From: CBDDHT01 sp965227905 | Lineage (GTDB): Bacteria; Pseudomonadota; Alphaproteobacteria; Rhizobiales; Methyloligellaceae | DNA: 64,000 nucleotides | Reading direction: 5' to 3' | NCBI GenBank assembly: GCA_965227905.1 | Contig: OZ245780.1 | Location: forward strand, 248,001-312,000 | Part shown: positions 24,701 through 33,688 of the stretch, piece after piece | Numbering within the stretch: the first letter of the stretch is position 1 | Layout: every line of letters begins with the position of its first letter | Program-made: the position numbers and the translations under genes | Notes under the pieces: generated by a model | Told to the model about the DNA's origin: nothing | Seen by the model: the letters and a program-made list of their open reading frames with translations, nothing else | Databases searched by the model: none

Positions 24701-25512
24701 GCAGCGCACGCTTCCTGCCAGGCGCGCTTCATAGCCACGGCGTGAATCCTGAGTTCGTAATCGTCGCCCTTGTAACCCTGCGATTGGAGCGCCGCCATCG
24801 CGCGCTCAACATCGAAACCGTCGGCGACAATCCCGTCAGGGTCATCGATGACAATTGGCGCGCCTTCCGTGGCACCGGCAACGAGACGAAAGCCACTCTC
24901 TTTTTCATCGATCACAGCTGCTGCCATCGCTTCGGCAAACTCTCCGGCTTTGCGGCAATATTTGTAAAATCCGCATCGAGCCGTGTCCGTCAGACGTGGA
25001 ATATGCAGAGCCAGAAGAATTTCATTCTCCTCCAACGCGGTCTCGAACACACCGTTCACAAACTGGGACAAGGGAACACGACGACGACCGTCCGGCCCTT
25101 CAATAAGAACATCTGCGTTGAGTGCGACAAGGGTCGTCAGCCAATCCGCCGCCGGGTCGGCATGGGCAAGACTGCCGCCGATGGTGCCGCGCGTGCGCAC
25201 GGCTCGGTAGGCAATGTCACTGGCGACCTTTCGCATGAAACCATTTGTGGGATCTGCGATGAGGCCGTCCTCAATCGCGGCGTGGGTCACGGAACCTCCA
25301 ATCACCACGGCATCATCTGCCTCTTCTACGGAAACGAGTTCCGGTACGCGTGTAATGTCGACAAGAAGCTTCGGCCTCACGAGACGCAGATTGAGCATCG
25401 GACCGAGCGTCTGCCCTCCGGCCAGAATCTTCGCGCCCGGCGCGCTGTCCAGGAGATCGAGTGCTGCTGCAAGGCTGCGCGGCCTACGATAATCGAACGG
25501 AACGGGCTTCAT
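24697..25512 (-). CDS. Molybdenum hydroxylase medium FAD subunit (CoxM type)
   Basis: A 271-residue FAD subunit with AGGQTLGPMLNLRLVRP (about residues 31-47) and RGTIGGSLAHADPAADW (about 107-123). It starts MKPVPFDYRRP as usual for this family. It overlaps the large subunit gene upstream and the CoxS-CoxG fusion downstream by four bases each, so the three genes form one tightly coupled transcript. This is a second, separate enzyme from the operon at 19786-23390. Confidence 0.94.
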   Translation of the reverse strand: MKPVPFDYRRPRSLAAALDLLDSAPGAKILAGGQTLGPMLNLRLVRPKLLVDITRVPELVSVEEADDAVVIGGSVTHAAIEDGLIADPTNGFMRKVASDIAYRAVRTRGTIGGSLAHADPAADWLTTLVALNADVLIEGPDGRRRVPLSQFVNGVFETALEENEILLALHIPRLTDTARCGFYKYCRKAGEFAEAMAAAVIDEKESGFRLVAGATEGAPIVIDDPDGIVADGFDVERAMAALQSQGYKGDDYELRIHAVAMKRAWQEACAA

Positions 25513-27851
25513 TCTGCCGCCTCCGACCGGACGGCAGCAAGAGCCTCGACAATCCGGCGCGGCGTCGCGGGCGAAACTGTCACTTCTGCCCCAAAGGGAC
25601 GGATTGCATCGTTGATGGCGTTGGTAATTGCAGCCGGTGGTGCGATGGCTCCGCCTTCTCCGATCCCCTTGACCCCGAAACGCGTGTATGGCGAGGGCGT
25701 CTCCATATGCGACACGCGCACATGAGGGACTTCGACAGGTCCTGGAAGGAGATAGTCGGACAAGGTGGATGCAAGGGGCTGTCCCTGGGCGTCGAAGGGC
25801 ATTTCCTCGAAGAGTGCCGTTCCGACCCCTTGGGCCAATCCGCCGTAAATCTGGCCATCGACGATCATCGGGTTCACCAGAACGCCGCCATCCTCGACAA
25901 TCACATAATCGAGGATGTCTACATGGCCTGTCTCCGGATCCACGGCGACAAGGGCGGCATGCGCTGCATAGGAGAACGTTCCCGTATCGCGCTTCGGCTT
26001 ATAGCCGGAAGTCACATCCAAACCGCCGGGATCGACATCGGGCGGCAGATCCTGAGGACGCCGGTACCAGACCCGTGCAACATCCGAGACACTGAGTTCG
26101 CCACCAGGCGCCTTCAGAACACCGCGATCGAGGCTCAATTCCGTTGGCTTGCATTGCAGCAATGCGGCCCCGATCCCCTTGATACGCTCCGCAAGATCTT
26201 CGCACGCTTCGGCGACGGCACCGCCGGACATCACCATGCATCGCGACCCCCAGGTTCCGGTCGAGTATGGCGTCATACCTGTGTCACCATGCACGATCTT
26301 TATCTTGTCGTGCGGTAGACCGAGAATTTCATGAGCGACCTGAGAGAGCGTTGTCTCGAGACCCTGACCATGTGAATGGGCGCCGATACGAAGCTCCAGG
26401 CCACCATCGGGCGTCATGCGCGCCTGCGCCTGCTCATGGCCCGGCACCATGGGAATACCCCATCCGGCATAGACGGTCGTACCGTGCGCCGCCTGCTCGC
26501 AATACATCCCAAAGCCGACTCCGATGTAGCGCCCGTCCGGCTCGTCACTTTTTTGACGAGAGCGGACACCATCAAGATCGATGGCGGCAATAGCCTGGCG
26601 CAGGCATTCTGGATAGTCGCCACCGTCGAAATGCTTGCCCGTAATGTTGTCGAACGGCATCTGCTCGGGCCGCACGAGATTCTTCTGGCGGAACTCAGTC
26701 GGTTCCATATCGAGTGCTGCGGCCAGAGCATCGATCATCAGCTCCATGGCAAAGCAAACCCCGGTACGCGCCACCCCTCTGTACGGCAGGATGGGTGGTT
26801 TGTTTGTCGCAACCGAATAGGTACGACAACGATAGGCCGGAAAATCGTAGACACCAGGCAGGATACTAGCGACTTGCGCCGCCTCCAGGCAGGCAGCGAA
26901 TGGATAAGAAGAATAGGCTCCTGAATCCACAGTCGCTTCCGCATCGATGGCGAGCAGATTGCCGTCCCGATCCGCATAACCGGTGATGACGTAGTGATGC
27001 TCTCTGCAGTTTGCGGACGCCGTCAGATTCTCTCGACGGTCTTCCAGCCATCGCAGCGGGATACCGAGTTTCATCGTCGCCCAGGAGAGGCAAATCTCCT
27101 CCGGCAACAGAATGCCCTTGTAGCCGAAGCCTCCTCCGACGTCCGGAGCGACTACGCGGACCTGGCCCTGATCGAGTTTCAGGCATTCGGCGAGCCCTGA
27201 GCGGACGATATGCGGCATCTGCGTGGAGGTCGTTACCGTCAACTGCTCAAGCCGGCTGTCCCACTCTGCAATGAGGCCGCGCCCTTCGATCGGGCTCATG
27301 CATTGGCGAGCCGTATGAATTTCCTTGGTGACACTGACCGCTGCCTTTTTCTCAATCTCCGACAAGTCGTCGTCGATAAAGGATTCAAGGAACAGATTGT
27401 CCCCCCAGGACTCGTGAACGAGTGGCGAGCCGCTATTGCGGGCCTCGCGCATATCGTGCACCGCCGGCAAAGCGTCGATCTCGACAGTCACAGCCTCCAC
27501 GATATCCTCGGCTTCCGCACGTGTCGGTGCGATGCACATAGCCACCAGTTCTCCGACATGGCGCACTTTGTCGCTCGCCAGCGGAGTCTGATCGGAAGGC
27601 TTGAAGCCGGGCAAACTCGTCACTGCCCTGATCGGAGCGACGTCCGCGAGATCGGCCGCCGTAAACACACGATCCCGGATCGAATCCGGGACTTGGATTG
27701 CCTTGATACGGCCGTGGGCCACCGGACTGCGCACGAATGCGACGTCCTGCATACCCGCCAGCCGGATATCGCCGACGAACTGCCCGCGACCACGCATATA
27801 GCGATCGTCTTCCTTGCGCAAAAGCCGCGCGCCGACGCCGGATTCCGTCAT
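25509..27851 (-). CDS. Molybdenum hydroxylase large subunit, atypical active-site loop
   Basis: A 780-residue molybdopterin-binding catalytic subunit. Family elements: ARLLRKEDDRYMRGRGQFVGDI at the start, VVAPDVGGGFGYKG, and the catalytic Glu in VKGIGEGGA. The active-site loop is PYRGVAR, a variant of the form II loop, and differs from the enzyme encoded at 21060. It is thus probably not a CO dehydrogenase, and its substrate differs from that of the neighbour. Start 27851 is chosen for the conserved N-terminus; the frame continues upstream to 27935 without support. Confidence 0.92.
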   Translation of the reverse strand: MTESGVGARLLRKEDDRYMRGRGQFVGDIRLAGMQDVAFVRSPVAHGRIKAIQVPDSIRDRVFTAADLADVAPIRAVTSLPGFKPSDQTPLASDKVRHVGELVAMCIAPTRAEAEDIVEAVTVEIDALPAVHDMREARNSGSPLVHESWGDNLFLESFIDDDLSEIEKKAAVSVTKEIHTARQCMSPIEGRGLIAEWDSRLEQLTVTTSTQMPHIVRSGLAECLKLDQGQVRVVAPDVGGGFGYKGILLPEEICLSWATMKLGIPLRWLEDRRENLTASANCREHHYVITGYADRDGNLLAIDAEATVDSGAYSSYPFAACLEAAQVASILPGVYDFPAYRCRTYSVATNKPPILPYRGVARTGVCFAMELMIDALAAALDMEPTEFRQKNLVRPEQMPFDNITGKHFDGGDYPECLRQAIAAIDLDGVRSRQKSDEPDGRYIGVGFGMYCEQAAHGTTVYAGWGIPMVPGHEQAQARMTPDGGLELRIGAHSHGQGLETTLSQVAHEILGLPHDKIKIVHGDTGMTPYSTGTWGSRCMVMSGGAVAEACEDLAERIKGIGAALLQCKPTELSLDRGVLKAPGGELSVSDVARVWYRRPQDLPPDVDPGGLDVTSGYKPKRDTGTFSYAAHAALVAVDPETGHVDILDYVIVEDGGVLVNPMIVDGQIYGGLAQGVGTALFEEMPFDAQGQPLASTLSDYLLPGPVEVPHVRVSHMETPSPYTRFGVKGIGEGGAIAPPAAITNAINDAIRPFGAEVTVSPATPRRIVEALAAVRSEAAE

Positions 27852-28329
27852 GTGCGATGATCGTCCTCGTGAAGTGCGTAGACTGAGGATAACCGTTGGC
27901 TCACTGCGCAACAATGCGGCGTCATCGCATGCCATATCGCCATGGCCATGGAGCTCACTTCAGCAATAGGAAATACCCCATTGAAATACATCGATGATTC
28001 AGTTTTTCGCCTTTCAATACGGTCATAATCGCAATTATCGATGGAAAACGGCGGTGATTCGCAGAAAACGTGGATTAACGAGCGGTTAACAAATGGAGGT
28101 CTACGCTCTTCTTGGCAGTCGGGAAACTGGCCCAAAAGGGCGAGAACGGAAGAATCGGTCAAGTCTTGGCCCTGAAGTGCCCATTTTCTCGACATTTTTC
28201 GGGCTTAGTTTAAGCACCGGGCACGATGGGCGAACCACGTTGGAAAACGTCCACACCCACTTCGCAGCGGATCGCCGATAAACGGCGGCAGTGTTGCGGG
28301 AACGTTCGAGACGGCGAACGTAAGGGCAC
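27852..28329. other. Divergent intergenic region
   Basis: About 480 bases between the leftward hydroxylase operon and a rightward exported hydrolase. No supported gene is seen. It holds a CtrA-type box at 28075-28090 and otherwise AT-rich sequence near 27960-28090 that may contain promoters. Confidence 0.55.
28075..28090 (+). promoter_or_regulatory. CtrA-type binding box
   Basis: TTAA, seven bases, TTAAC: a perfect match to the full CtrA consensus of alphaproteobacteria. It lies 240 bases upstream of the hydrolase gene. One such match can arise by chance in 64 kb, but its position in a promoter region makes it credible. Confidence 0.45.
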
Positions 28330-29580
28330 ATGATCGAGGGATTGTCACGACACCTGCTGTGGGCGGCTGCATTCTTCGCAGTCAGCGTCGGCTCGTTTGT
28401 CGTTTGTTGGCACCTGCTGCCGACATCCGACGGTCCGGTCGTGTCTTATCGCGACAGCTCCGCAGGCACGATTTCCACCCATATCCGTACGATCCGAAAA
28501 GATTCTGGCCCGAGCCAACTTGAGGTCGCTTCGCTGGAATGTGTATCGAGCGGATGCGTTTCGTCACATTCGCGTGCGCCCTGGAGCCTTGCTCAGCGCC
28601 AACAAATGGCTGAACTCGGACGGCTCGAGCAAGGCTATGAACTCCCAGAGTTCGAACAATCCAGACCGGTTGCCAAGCCGCGGACCCAGATGGTCGCGTT
28701 GGCATCGGCTCCGTTTCCCTACTGGGGACGCAACCCACGCACGAACCGGCCGTTCCTGAACGTACGCGACGATGGTCGCCGCGGCCGGCGCACCCGCAGC
28801 GGGCGTGTCTACTGGGCCGACAAGACCTACAACGACAAGCGCGTGCTCATGCACATCCCGAAGGGATTTGATGCAAAACGTCCCGGCGTGATCGTCATGT
28901 TCTTCCATGGACATGGCGCGACACTGCAGCGCGACGTGCTTTCGCGTCAGCGCGTCCCGGAGCAGATTTCCGACTCAGGCATGAACGCCGTACTTCTGGC
29001 ACCTCAGTTCGCAGTCAATGCACGCGATTCAAGCGCCGGGAAATTCTGGAAGCCTGGCGCGGTTCGCCGTTTCCTCGACGAAGCCGCGGTACAGCTTGCG
29101 GAGCTGAATGGCGACCCGAAGTCGAAGAAACTGTTCGCCAAGATGCCTGTTGTCATCGTCGGGTATAGCGGCGGTTATCTGCCAACGGCCGCCGCCCTCG
29201 CGGAAGGCGATATCGACCATCGTGTCAAAGGTGTCGTCCTTCTCGACGGTCTCTACGGCGAATTGAACACTTTCGCCAAGTGGATCCAACGGCGAAATCA
29301 GGGCTTTTTCGTTTCCTCCTATGCCCGATCGACAACACGTGGCAATGGTGCCCTCAAGCGAAAACTCAAAGATCGCAGAATCAAGTATTCGACACGCATG
29401 CCACGCTCGCTGCGCCCTGGCAGCGTCGCTATTATCAAGGCGGATATGAGCCATCGCAGCTATGTGACACGCGCTTGGACCCATTACCCAATCGCAGACG
29501 TGCTTATGCGCATGTCAGGCGTCGCGACACGCGCCAGCTCCGCATTGTCGGCGTCGCTGTCACCAGCTCTGGCGCGATAA
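28330..29580 (+). CDS. Exported or membrane-anchored alpha/beta hydrolase
   Basis: A 416-residue protein with an N-terminal hydrophobic segment (WAAAFFAVSVGSFVVCW) that acts as a signal peptide or anchor. The long spacer that follows has two Cys (LECVSSGCVSS). The C-terminal two thirds look like an alpha/beta hydrolase: GVIVMFFHGHGATLQ supplies the oxyanion strand and VGYSGGYLP holds the nucleophile Ser280. A His near DMSHRSY could complete the triad. Substrate unknown: an ester or polysaccharide modification in the periplasm is plausible. The protein is very rich in Arg. No operon partner. Confidence 0.78.
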   Translation: MIEGLSRHLLWAAAFFAVSVGSFVVCWHLLPTSDGPVVSYRDSSAGTISTHIRTIRKDSGPSQLEVASLECVSSGCVSSHSRAPWSLAQRQQMAELGRLEQGYELPEFEQSRPVAKPRTQMVALASAPFPYWGRNPRTNRPFLNVRDDGRRGRRTRSGRVYWADKTYNDKRVLMHIPKGFDAKRPGVIVMFFHGHGATLQRDVLSRQRVPEQISDSGMNAVLLAPQFAVNARDSSAGKFWKPGAVRRFLDEAAVQLAELNGDPKSKKLFAKMPVVIVGYSGGYLPTAAALAEGDIDHRVKGVVLLDGLYGELNTFAKWIQRRNQGFFVSSYARSTTRGNGALKRKLKDRRIKYSTRMPRSLRPGSVAIIKADMSHRSYVTRAWTHYPIADVLMRMSGVATRASSALSASLSPALAR

Positions 29581-29675
29581 CGAATTCCTAATAAGGACTG
29601 CCTGAAATCCGGGCTTGCAGCCGATAAAGCGACTGGCTAATTTGCCGGCCACTCAGGGGAAGGCGGCCGATCGTC

Positions 29676-31034
29676 ATGCAAAAACCGAACGGCCCGGGCC
29701 AGACCGGCAAAGTCGCAGGCATAACTGCCTTTACGGCCACAACAATCGCCGTCGCCGATATGGTCGGTATCGGCGTCTTTACCAGCCTTGGCTTCCAAGT
29801 CATCGACATTACGTCGGGCTTTTCGATCATCATGCTCTGGGTGGTCGGCGGCGTAGTCGCACTTGCGGGCGCCCTCTCCTATGGCGAGCTGGCAGCGGCA
29901 TTACCGCGGTCTGGCGGTGAATATAATTTCCTGTCGCGCGTCTTCCATCCGGCGCTTGGGTTTATGGCCGGCTGGTTGTCGGCAACGGTGGGATTTTCCG
30001 CACCGATTGCGTTGGCCGCTATGGCATTCGGCACCTATTTCAAGGGTGTCTGGCCGGGAGGCCCCTCCCCGCTCATCCTCGGACTGGGAATCGCCTGGAT
30101 TATCGCGGCGGTGCATCTGACCGGCATCAGGCATGGCAGCACGTTCCAGAATGTATCGACGATCCTCAAGGTCGCGCTAATCGTCGGCTTCATTGTTGCA
30201 GGCCTTGCCTATGGTGAACCGCAACCGATCTCGTTCGCGCCGTCTGCAATCGACCTTTCCCACATGACGTCCGCGCCCTTTGCGATCGGCCTCGTCTTCG
30301 TCATGTATTCTTATTCCGGCTGGAACGCCTCGACCTACATTATTGGCGAAATCCACGACCCCCAGCGAACAGTGCCCAAAGCGCTGTTTGCCGGTACCGC
30401 AATCGTTCTGCTCCTCTATGTCGGCCTCAATGCGGTGTTCCTCTACACGACGCCCATGGAATTGATGGCCGGCAAGGTCGAAGTCGCCCTTGTGGCTGGA
30501 ACGCATATTTTTGGAGAGTCGGGAGGGCGGGTCGTTGCCGGACTCATCTGTTTCGGCCTCATCTCGACCATATCCGCCATGACCTGGATCGGGCCGCGCG
30601 TAACCAAGGTGATGGGAGAGGATTTTCCTGCGTTGGCGATGTTTGGGCGAGAAACGCGAAACGGCGTCCCTGCAGCAGCAATTCTCCTGCAAACCATTGT
30701 CGTGACAGCCCTTATTGCGACGCAAAGCTTCGAGGCGGTTCTGGAGTACATCCAATTCAGCCTGACACTATCTTCTTTCCTGACGGTGCTGGGCGTCATC
30801 GTGCTGCGCCACACGCAGCCTAGCCTCGAGCGCCCTTATCGGGCCTTCGGATACCCCTTCACGCCATTCATATTCCTGGCGGTAACGGCTTTCATGATGG
30901 GATACCTGGTCATCGAGAGGCCCCTACAGTCCTTTGCCGGCCTTGCAACGCTCTTGGCAGGTCTGGTTATCTATGGCATTTCGCGCAGACCAGGGGCACG
31001 TAGAACGGAACAAGGACAGTCGGCCGGTGATTAA
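29676..31034 (+). CDS. APC family amino acid permease
   Basis: A 452-residue inner-membrane transporter with about 12 hydrophobic segments. The family's first helix motif (ADMVGIGVFTSLGFQ) and the consensus LSYGELAAALPRSGGEYNFL are plain, and a helix-6-like segment (VMYSYSGWNASTYIIGEIHDP) fits LAT-type carriers. Probable amino acid uptake or exchange, substrate unknown. It starts a rightward gene series in which the next gene overlaps its stop codon. Confidence 0.9.
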   Translation: MQKPNGPGQTGKVAGITAFTATTIAVADMVGIGVFTSLGFQVIDITSGFSIIMLWVVGGVVALAGALSYGELAAALPRSGGEYNFLSRVFHPALGFMAGWLSATVGFSAPIALAAMAFGTYFKGVWPGGPSPLILGLGIAWIIAAVHLTGIRHGSTFQNVSTILKVALIVGFIVAGLAYGEPQPISFAPSAIDLSHMTSAPFAIGLVFVMYSYSGWNASTYIIGEIHDPQRTVPKALFAGTAIVLLLYVGLNAVFLYTTPMELMAGKVEVALVAGTHIFGESGGRVVAGLICFGLISTISAMTWIGPRVTKVMGEDFPALAMFGRETRNGVPAAAILLQTIVVTALIATQSFEAVLEYIQFSLTLSSFLTVLGVIVLRHTQPSLERPYRAFGYPFTPFIFLAVTAFMMGYLVIERPLQSFAGLATLLAGLVIYGISRRPGARRTEQGQSAGD

Positions 31035-32394
31035 ACTCTCGCAAACGGCGGCTCTGATAGTCGCGCTCACCCTTCTTTCATTGTCTCCGGCCAAGGCGGC
31101 AGGTGCGCCCAATCCAAATGACACGGCGCGCTATCTCGCAGGATTGCCGGTCGCTGACGGTTCTCCCCTTGCCAAGCTAACGGGAGAAGGCGCTTGGAAA
31201 CGCCACTCTGCCACACTCAACAATGCTTGGAAGCGCATCGAGAAGAACCAGCTGTCGAAGATCCGCGCCTGGTCCGAAAAGCATGTGTCGAGCAATCGCA
31301 AGCTGATGCTCTACATGTTTTCGGGTCCCGACTATCTCTACGCGAACGCATTCTTTCCAAATGCCGAAACCTATGTTCTCAGCGCACTTGAGCCTGTTGG
31401 GCCCTACCCCAACGTCCAACGATTGCGTCGTGGATCACGCGCGGGCGCGTTACAGAATCTTCGCGCTTCAATGCAGTCGGTGCTGAGCTATTCCTTCTTC
31501 AAGACGAAATCGATGAAGGTGGATCTTCGCCGGGCCAATCTAGCTGGCGCACTCCCCGTCCTCTATGTCTTCATTGCGCGCTCGGGCAATACGATCGAGA
31601 ACGTACAGCATGTAAGTCTCAATCCGGATGGCACAGTGACACCGCGTGACGGCAAAGCGCCCAGAGGCAGCGCGCGTGGCGCCAAGATTATTTTCAAAGG
31701 TCCCGACGGCAAGACACGGAACCTCTATTACTTCTCGACGGATCTCTCGAATGCCGGTCTCAAACGAAGCGGTTTCACGAAATTTGTCTCAGGCTTCGGC
31801 CCTGCCGACAGCCTTGTCAAAAGCGCGTCCTATCTTCTGCACTATGGCAACTTCACATCCGCTCGGAAGTACCTGCTGGAGAACAGTGCTGTCATCATTC
31901 AGGATCCATCAGGCATCCCGTTCAAGCATTTTCCGCGTAAAGGCTGGGACTTCAAACCTTTCGGCACCTATAGGGGACCGATCCCGCTGTTTGCCAATCA
32001 ATACCAGCCGCAACTCAAGCGCTTGTTCTCAAGAGGCCGCCCTCAAAAAATCGACTGGGGCATCGGCTATCGCTGGCGCAAACACGAGACGAGCGTCCTT
32101 TACGCTATCAACAAGGACAAGATCGCGAAGCCCGAACCGAAAAAAGAGCCGGAGCCCATGAAAAAGCCTGAAGAGGCGACGAAGGCACCGGAGACGAAAC
32201 CGGACGCGATGAAGAAGCCTGAAGAGGCAATGAAGGCGCCAGAGACGAAGACGGAAGCCATGAAAAAGCCGGATGAGGCGATGAAAGCACCGGAAGCAAA
32301 AACCGAAGCCATGAAGGCGACGGAATCGCCGGCAAAAGCCCCTGAGACAATGACAAAACCGGCTGAGCAGAAACCCGCACAGGCCACACAGTGA
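31027..32394 (+). CDS. Exported protein of unknown function with Lys/Pro/Glu repeat tail
   Basis: A 455-residue protein read from GTG 31027, which overlaps the permease stop by eight bases and gives a clean signal peptide (cleavage near AKA-AGA). AAGGAC lies upstream. The central part (LMLYMFSGPDYLYANAFFPNAETY, later KSASYLLHYGNF and IPFKHFPRKGWDF) looks like a conserved globular family, but I cannot name it. The last 80 residues are charged repeats of the KKPEEAMKAPETK type, probably unstructured. Periplasmic location is expected. Overlaps with both neighbours suggest one transcript. Confidence 0.78.
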   Translation: MIKLSQTAALIVALTLLSLSPAKAAGAPNPNDTARYLAGLPVADGSPLAKLTGEGAWKRHSATLNNAWKRIEKNQLSKIRAWSEKHVSSNRKLMLYMFSGPDYLYANAFFPNAETYVLSALEPVGPYPNVQRLRRGSRAGALQNLRASMQSVLSYSFFKTKSMKVDLRRANLAGALPVLYVFIARSGNTIENVQHVSLNPDGTVTPRDGKAPRGSARGAKIIFKGPDGKTRNLYYFSTDLSNAGLKRSGFTKFVSGFGPADSLVKSASYLLHYGNFTSARKYLLENSAVIIQDPSGIPFKHFPRKGWDFKPFGTYRGPIPLFANQYQPQLKRLFSRGRPQKIDWGIGYRWRKHETSVLYAINKDKIAKPEPKKEPEPMKKPEEATKAPETKPDAMKKPEEAMKAPETKTEAMKKPDEAMKAPEAKTEAMKATESPAKAPETMTKPAEQKPAQATQ

Positions 32395-32708
32395 TCACCG
32401 CTTTCGTCCAGTTCCAGATTCCGGAAGGCACATCGCGCGAAGATATCGTCAAGACGTTCAACACCACCACGCCTAAATATGAGGGGCTGTCGGGCCTGAT
32501 CCGCAAATACTACCTCATTGGTGAGGAAGGCACGGCTGGCGGCGCCTATCTTTGGGAGAGCCGCGAAGCTGCTGAGGCCGTTTATACGGCTGAATGGCGT
32601 AAGATGATCGCGGAACGCTACGGGTCTGAGCCTGTGATCACCTACTTCGAGACGCCGGTCATTGTCGACAATGTGACTGGCGATGTTGTGAAAGGCGCTA
32701 CAGAATAG
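32391..32708 (+). CDS. YdhR-like monooxygenase-fold protein
   Basis: A 105-residue cytoplasmic protein of the dimeric alpha/beta barrel type. GGAYLWESREAAEAVY (about residues 50-65) is the motif of the YdhR family of putative monooxygenases. Start is GTG 32391, overlapping the stop of the gene before it by four bases. Substrate unknown. Most members are annotated only by fold. Confidence 0.8.
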   Translation: MITAFVQFQIPEGTSREDIVKTFNTTTPKYEGLSGLIRKYYLIGEEGTAGGAYLWESREAAEAVYTAEWRKMIAERYGSEPVITYFETPVIVDNVTGDVVKGATE

Positions 32709-32742
32709 TTGAGTCTTTGCACTCCGAGGTCTGGACCGTCAA

Positions 32743-33594
32743 ATGGCACCCTTCGTCACAGGCTTCATTGTCCTTGTGGCACTCGCACGCGCAGCATTCG
32801 CGCAACCTGCCGAAATACCTCATACGATATTGATCCCTGCCGGTCCCTTTGTTCTCGGATCGGATCGTACCGAACGGGAAGCTGCTTATCGATTGGACGA
32901 AGCCGCTTACGATCACACCGTCACAAGGGACAATGAATGGTATGAAAGTGAGCCGGACCGGCAGACCAAGGCCCTTTCCGACTACAGGATCACACTGACT
33001 CCTGTCACGAATGCCCAGTATGGCGCATTCGTCAGGGCAACAGGACACAGAGTGCCGGACGTGGATGAGGCAACTTGGAAAGGCTATGGCCTGATTCATC
33101 CCTTTGAGCGAACGAGGCGCCACGCGTGGATTGGTGGAAAAGCACCTGAAGGACGCGCTGAGCATCCCGTCGTCCTGATCTCCCATGCCGACGCCCGCGC
33201 CTACGCCGCCTGGCTAAGCAATGAAACCAGCGCGGTCTGGCGTCTTCCCACCGAAGCGGAATGGGAAAAGGCAGCGCGTGGCATCGATGGCCGGATGTTT
33301 CCTTGGGGCAACGCATTCAACGCCAAAAACCTAAACAGCCACGATACCGGCCCGTTCGATACGCTGCCGGTCGGACGGTTTCCAGACGGCGCAAGCCCGT
33401 TCGGACTCCTGGATCCAGCGGGACAGGTTTTCGAGTGGACCGCCACAGCCCAATCGGTCGGTCGCTATATCGTGAAAGGCGGGAGCTGGGACGACAAGGG
33501 ATGCGGTGTTTGCCGGCCAGCTGCCCGCCACGGAAGGCCCGAACAACTCAAGCATATCCTGATTGGGTTCCGGTTGGTCCGGCAAGACGGGTAG
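32743..33594 (+). CDS. Formylglycine-generating-enzyme-like (SUMF1 domain) exported protein
   Basis: A 283-residue protein with a signal peptide (cleavage near AFA-QPA, about residue 20). The rest is an FGE-sulfatase fold: IPAGPFVLGSD, TPVTNAQYGAFV, VWRLPTEAEWEKAARG, FPWGN, GLLDPAGQVFEWTAT and GGSWDD. True bacterial formylglycine enzymes carry two Cys four residues apart near the end. Here only C254 and C257 are present, two residues apart, so catalysis of Cys oxidation is doubtful. Other members of this fold are modified enzymes or binding proteins. A sulfatase with a Cys-type active site is encoded at 48828. Confidence 0.85.
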   Translation: MAPFVTGFIVLVALARAAFAQPAEIPHTILIPAGPFVLGSDRTEREAAYRLDEAAYDHTVTRDNEWYESEPDRQTKALSDYRITLTPVTNAQYGAFVRATGHRVPDVDEATWKGYGLIHPFERTRRHAWIGGKAPEGRAEHPVVLISHADARAYAAWLSNETSAVWRLPTEAEWEKAARGIDGRMFPWGNAFNAKNLNSHDTGPFDTLPVGRFPDGASPFGLLDPAGQVFEWTATAQSVGRYIVKGGSWDDKGCGVCRPAARHGRPEQLKHILIGFRLVRQDG

Positions 33595-33688
33595 GGATCA
33601 ACCAAACTGCATGGGTTAATGGCACGTTTACCAATTGCCGCCATGGTCTCAGAGGTCGAATTTTGAGATAAAACCAGGCGTGAATGGC

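Noticed and set aside
19786..27851. Aerobic CO dehydrogenase operons (form I)
   Set aside because: Both large subunits lack the CSFR-type active-site loop and have YRGAGR or YRGVAR instead, which marks form II enzymes of other substrate use.
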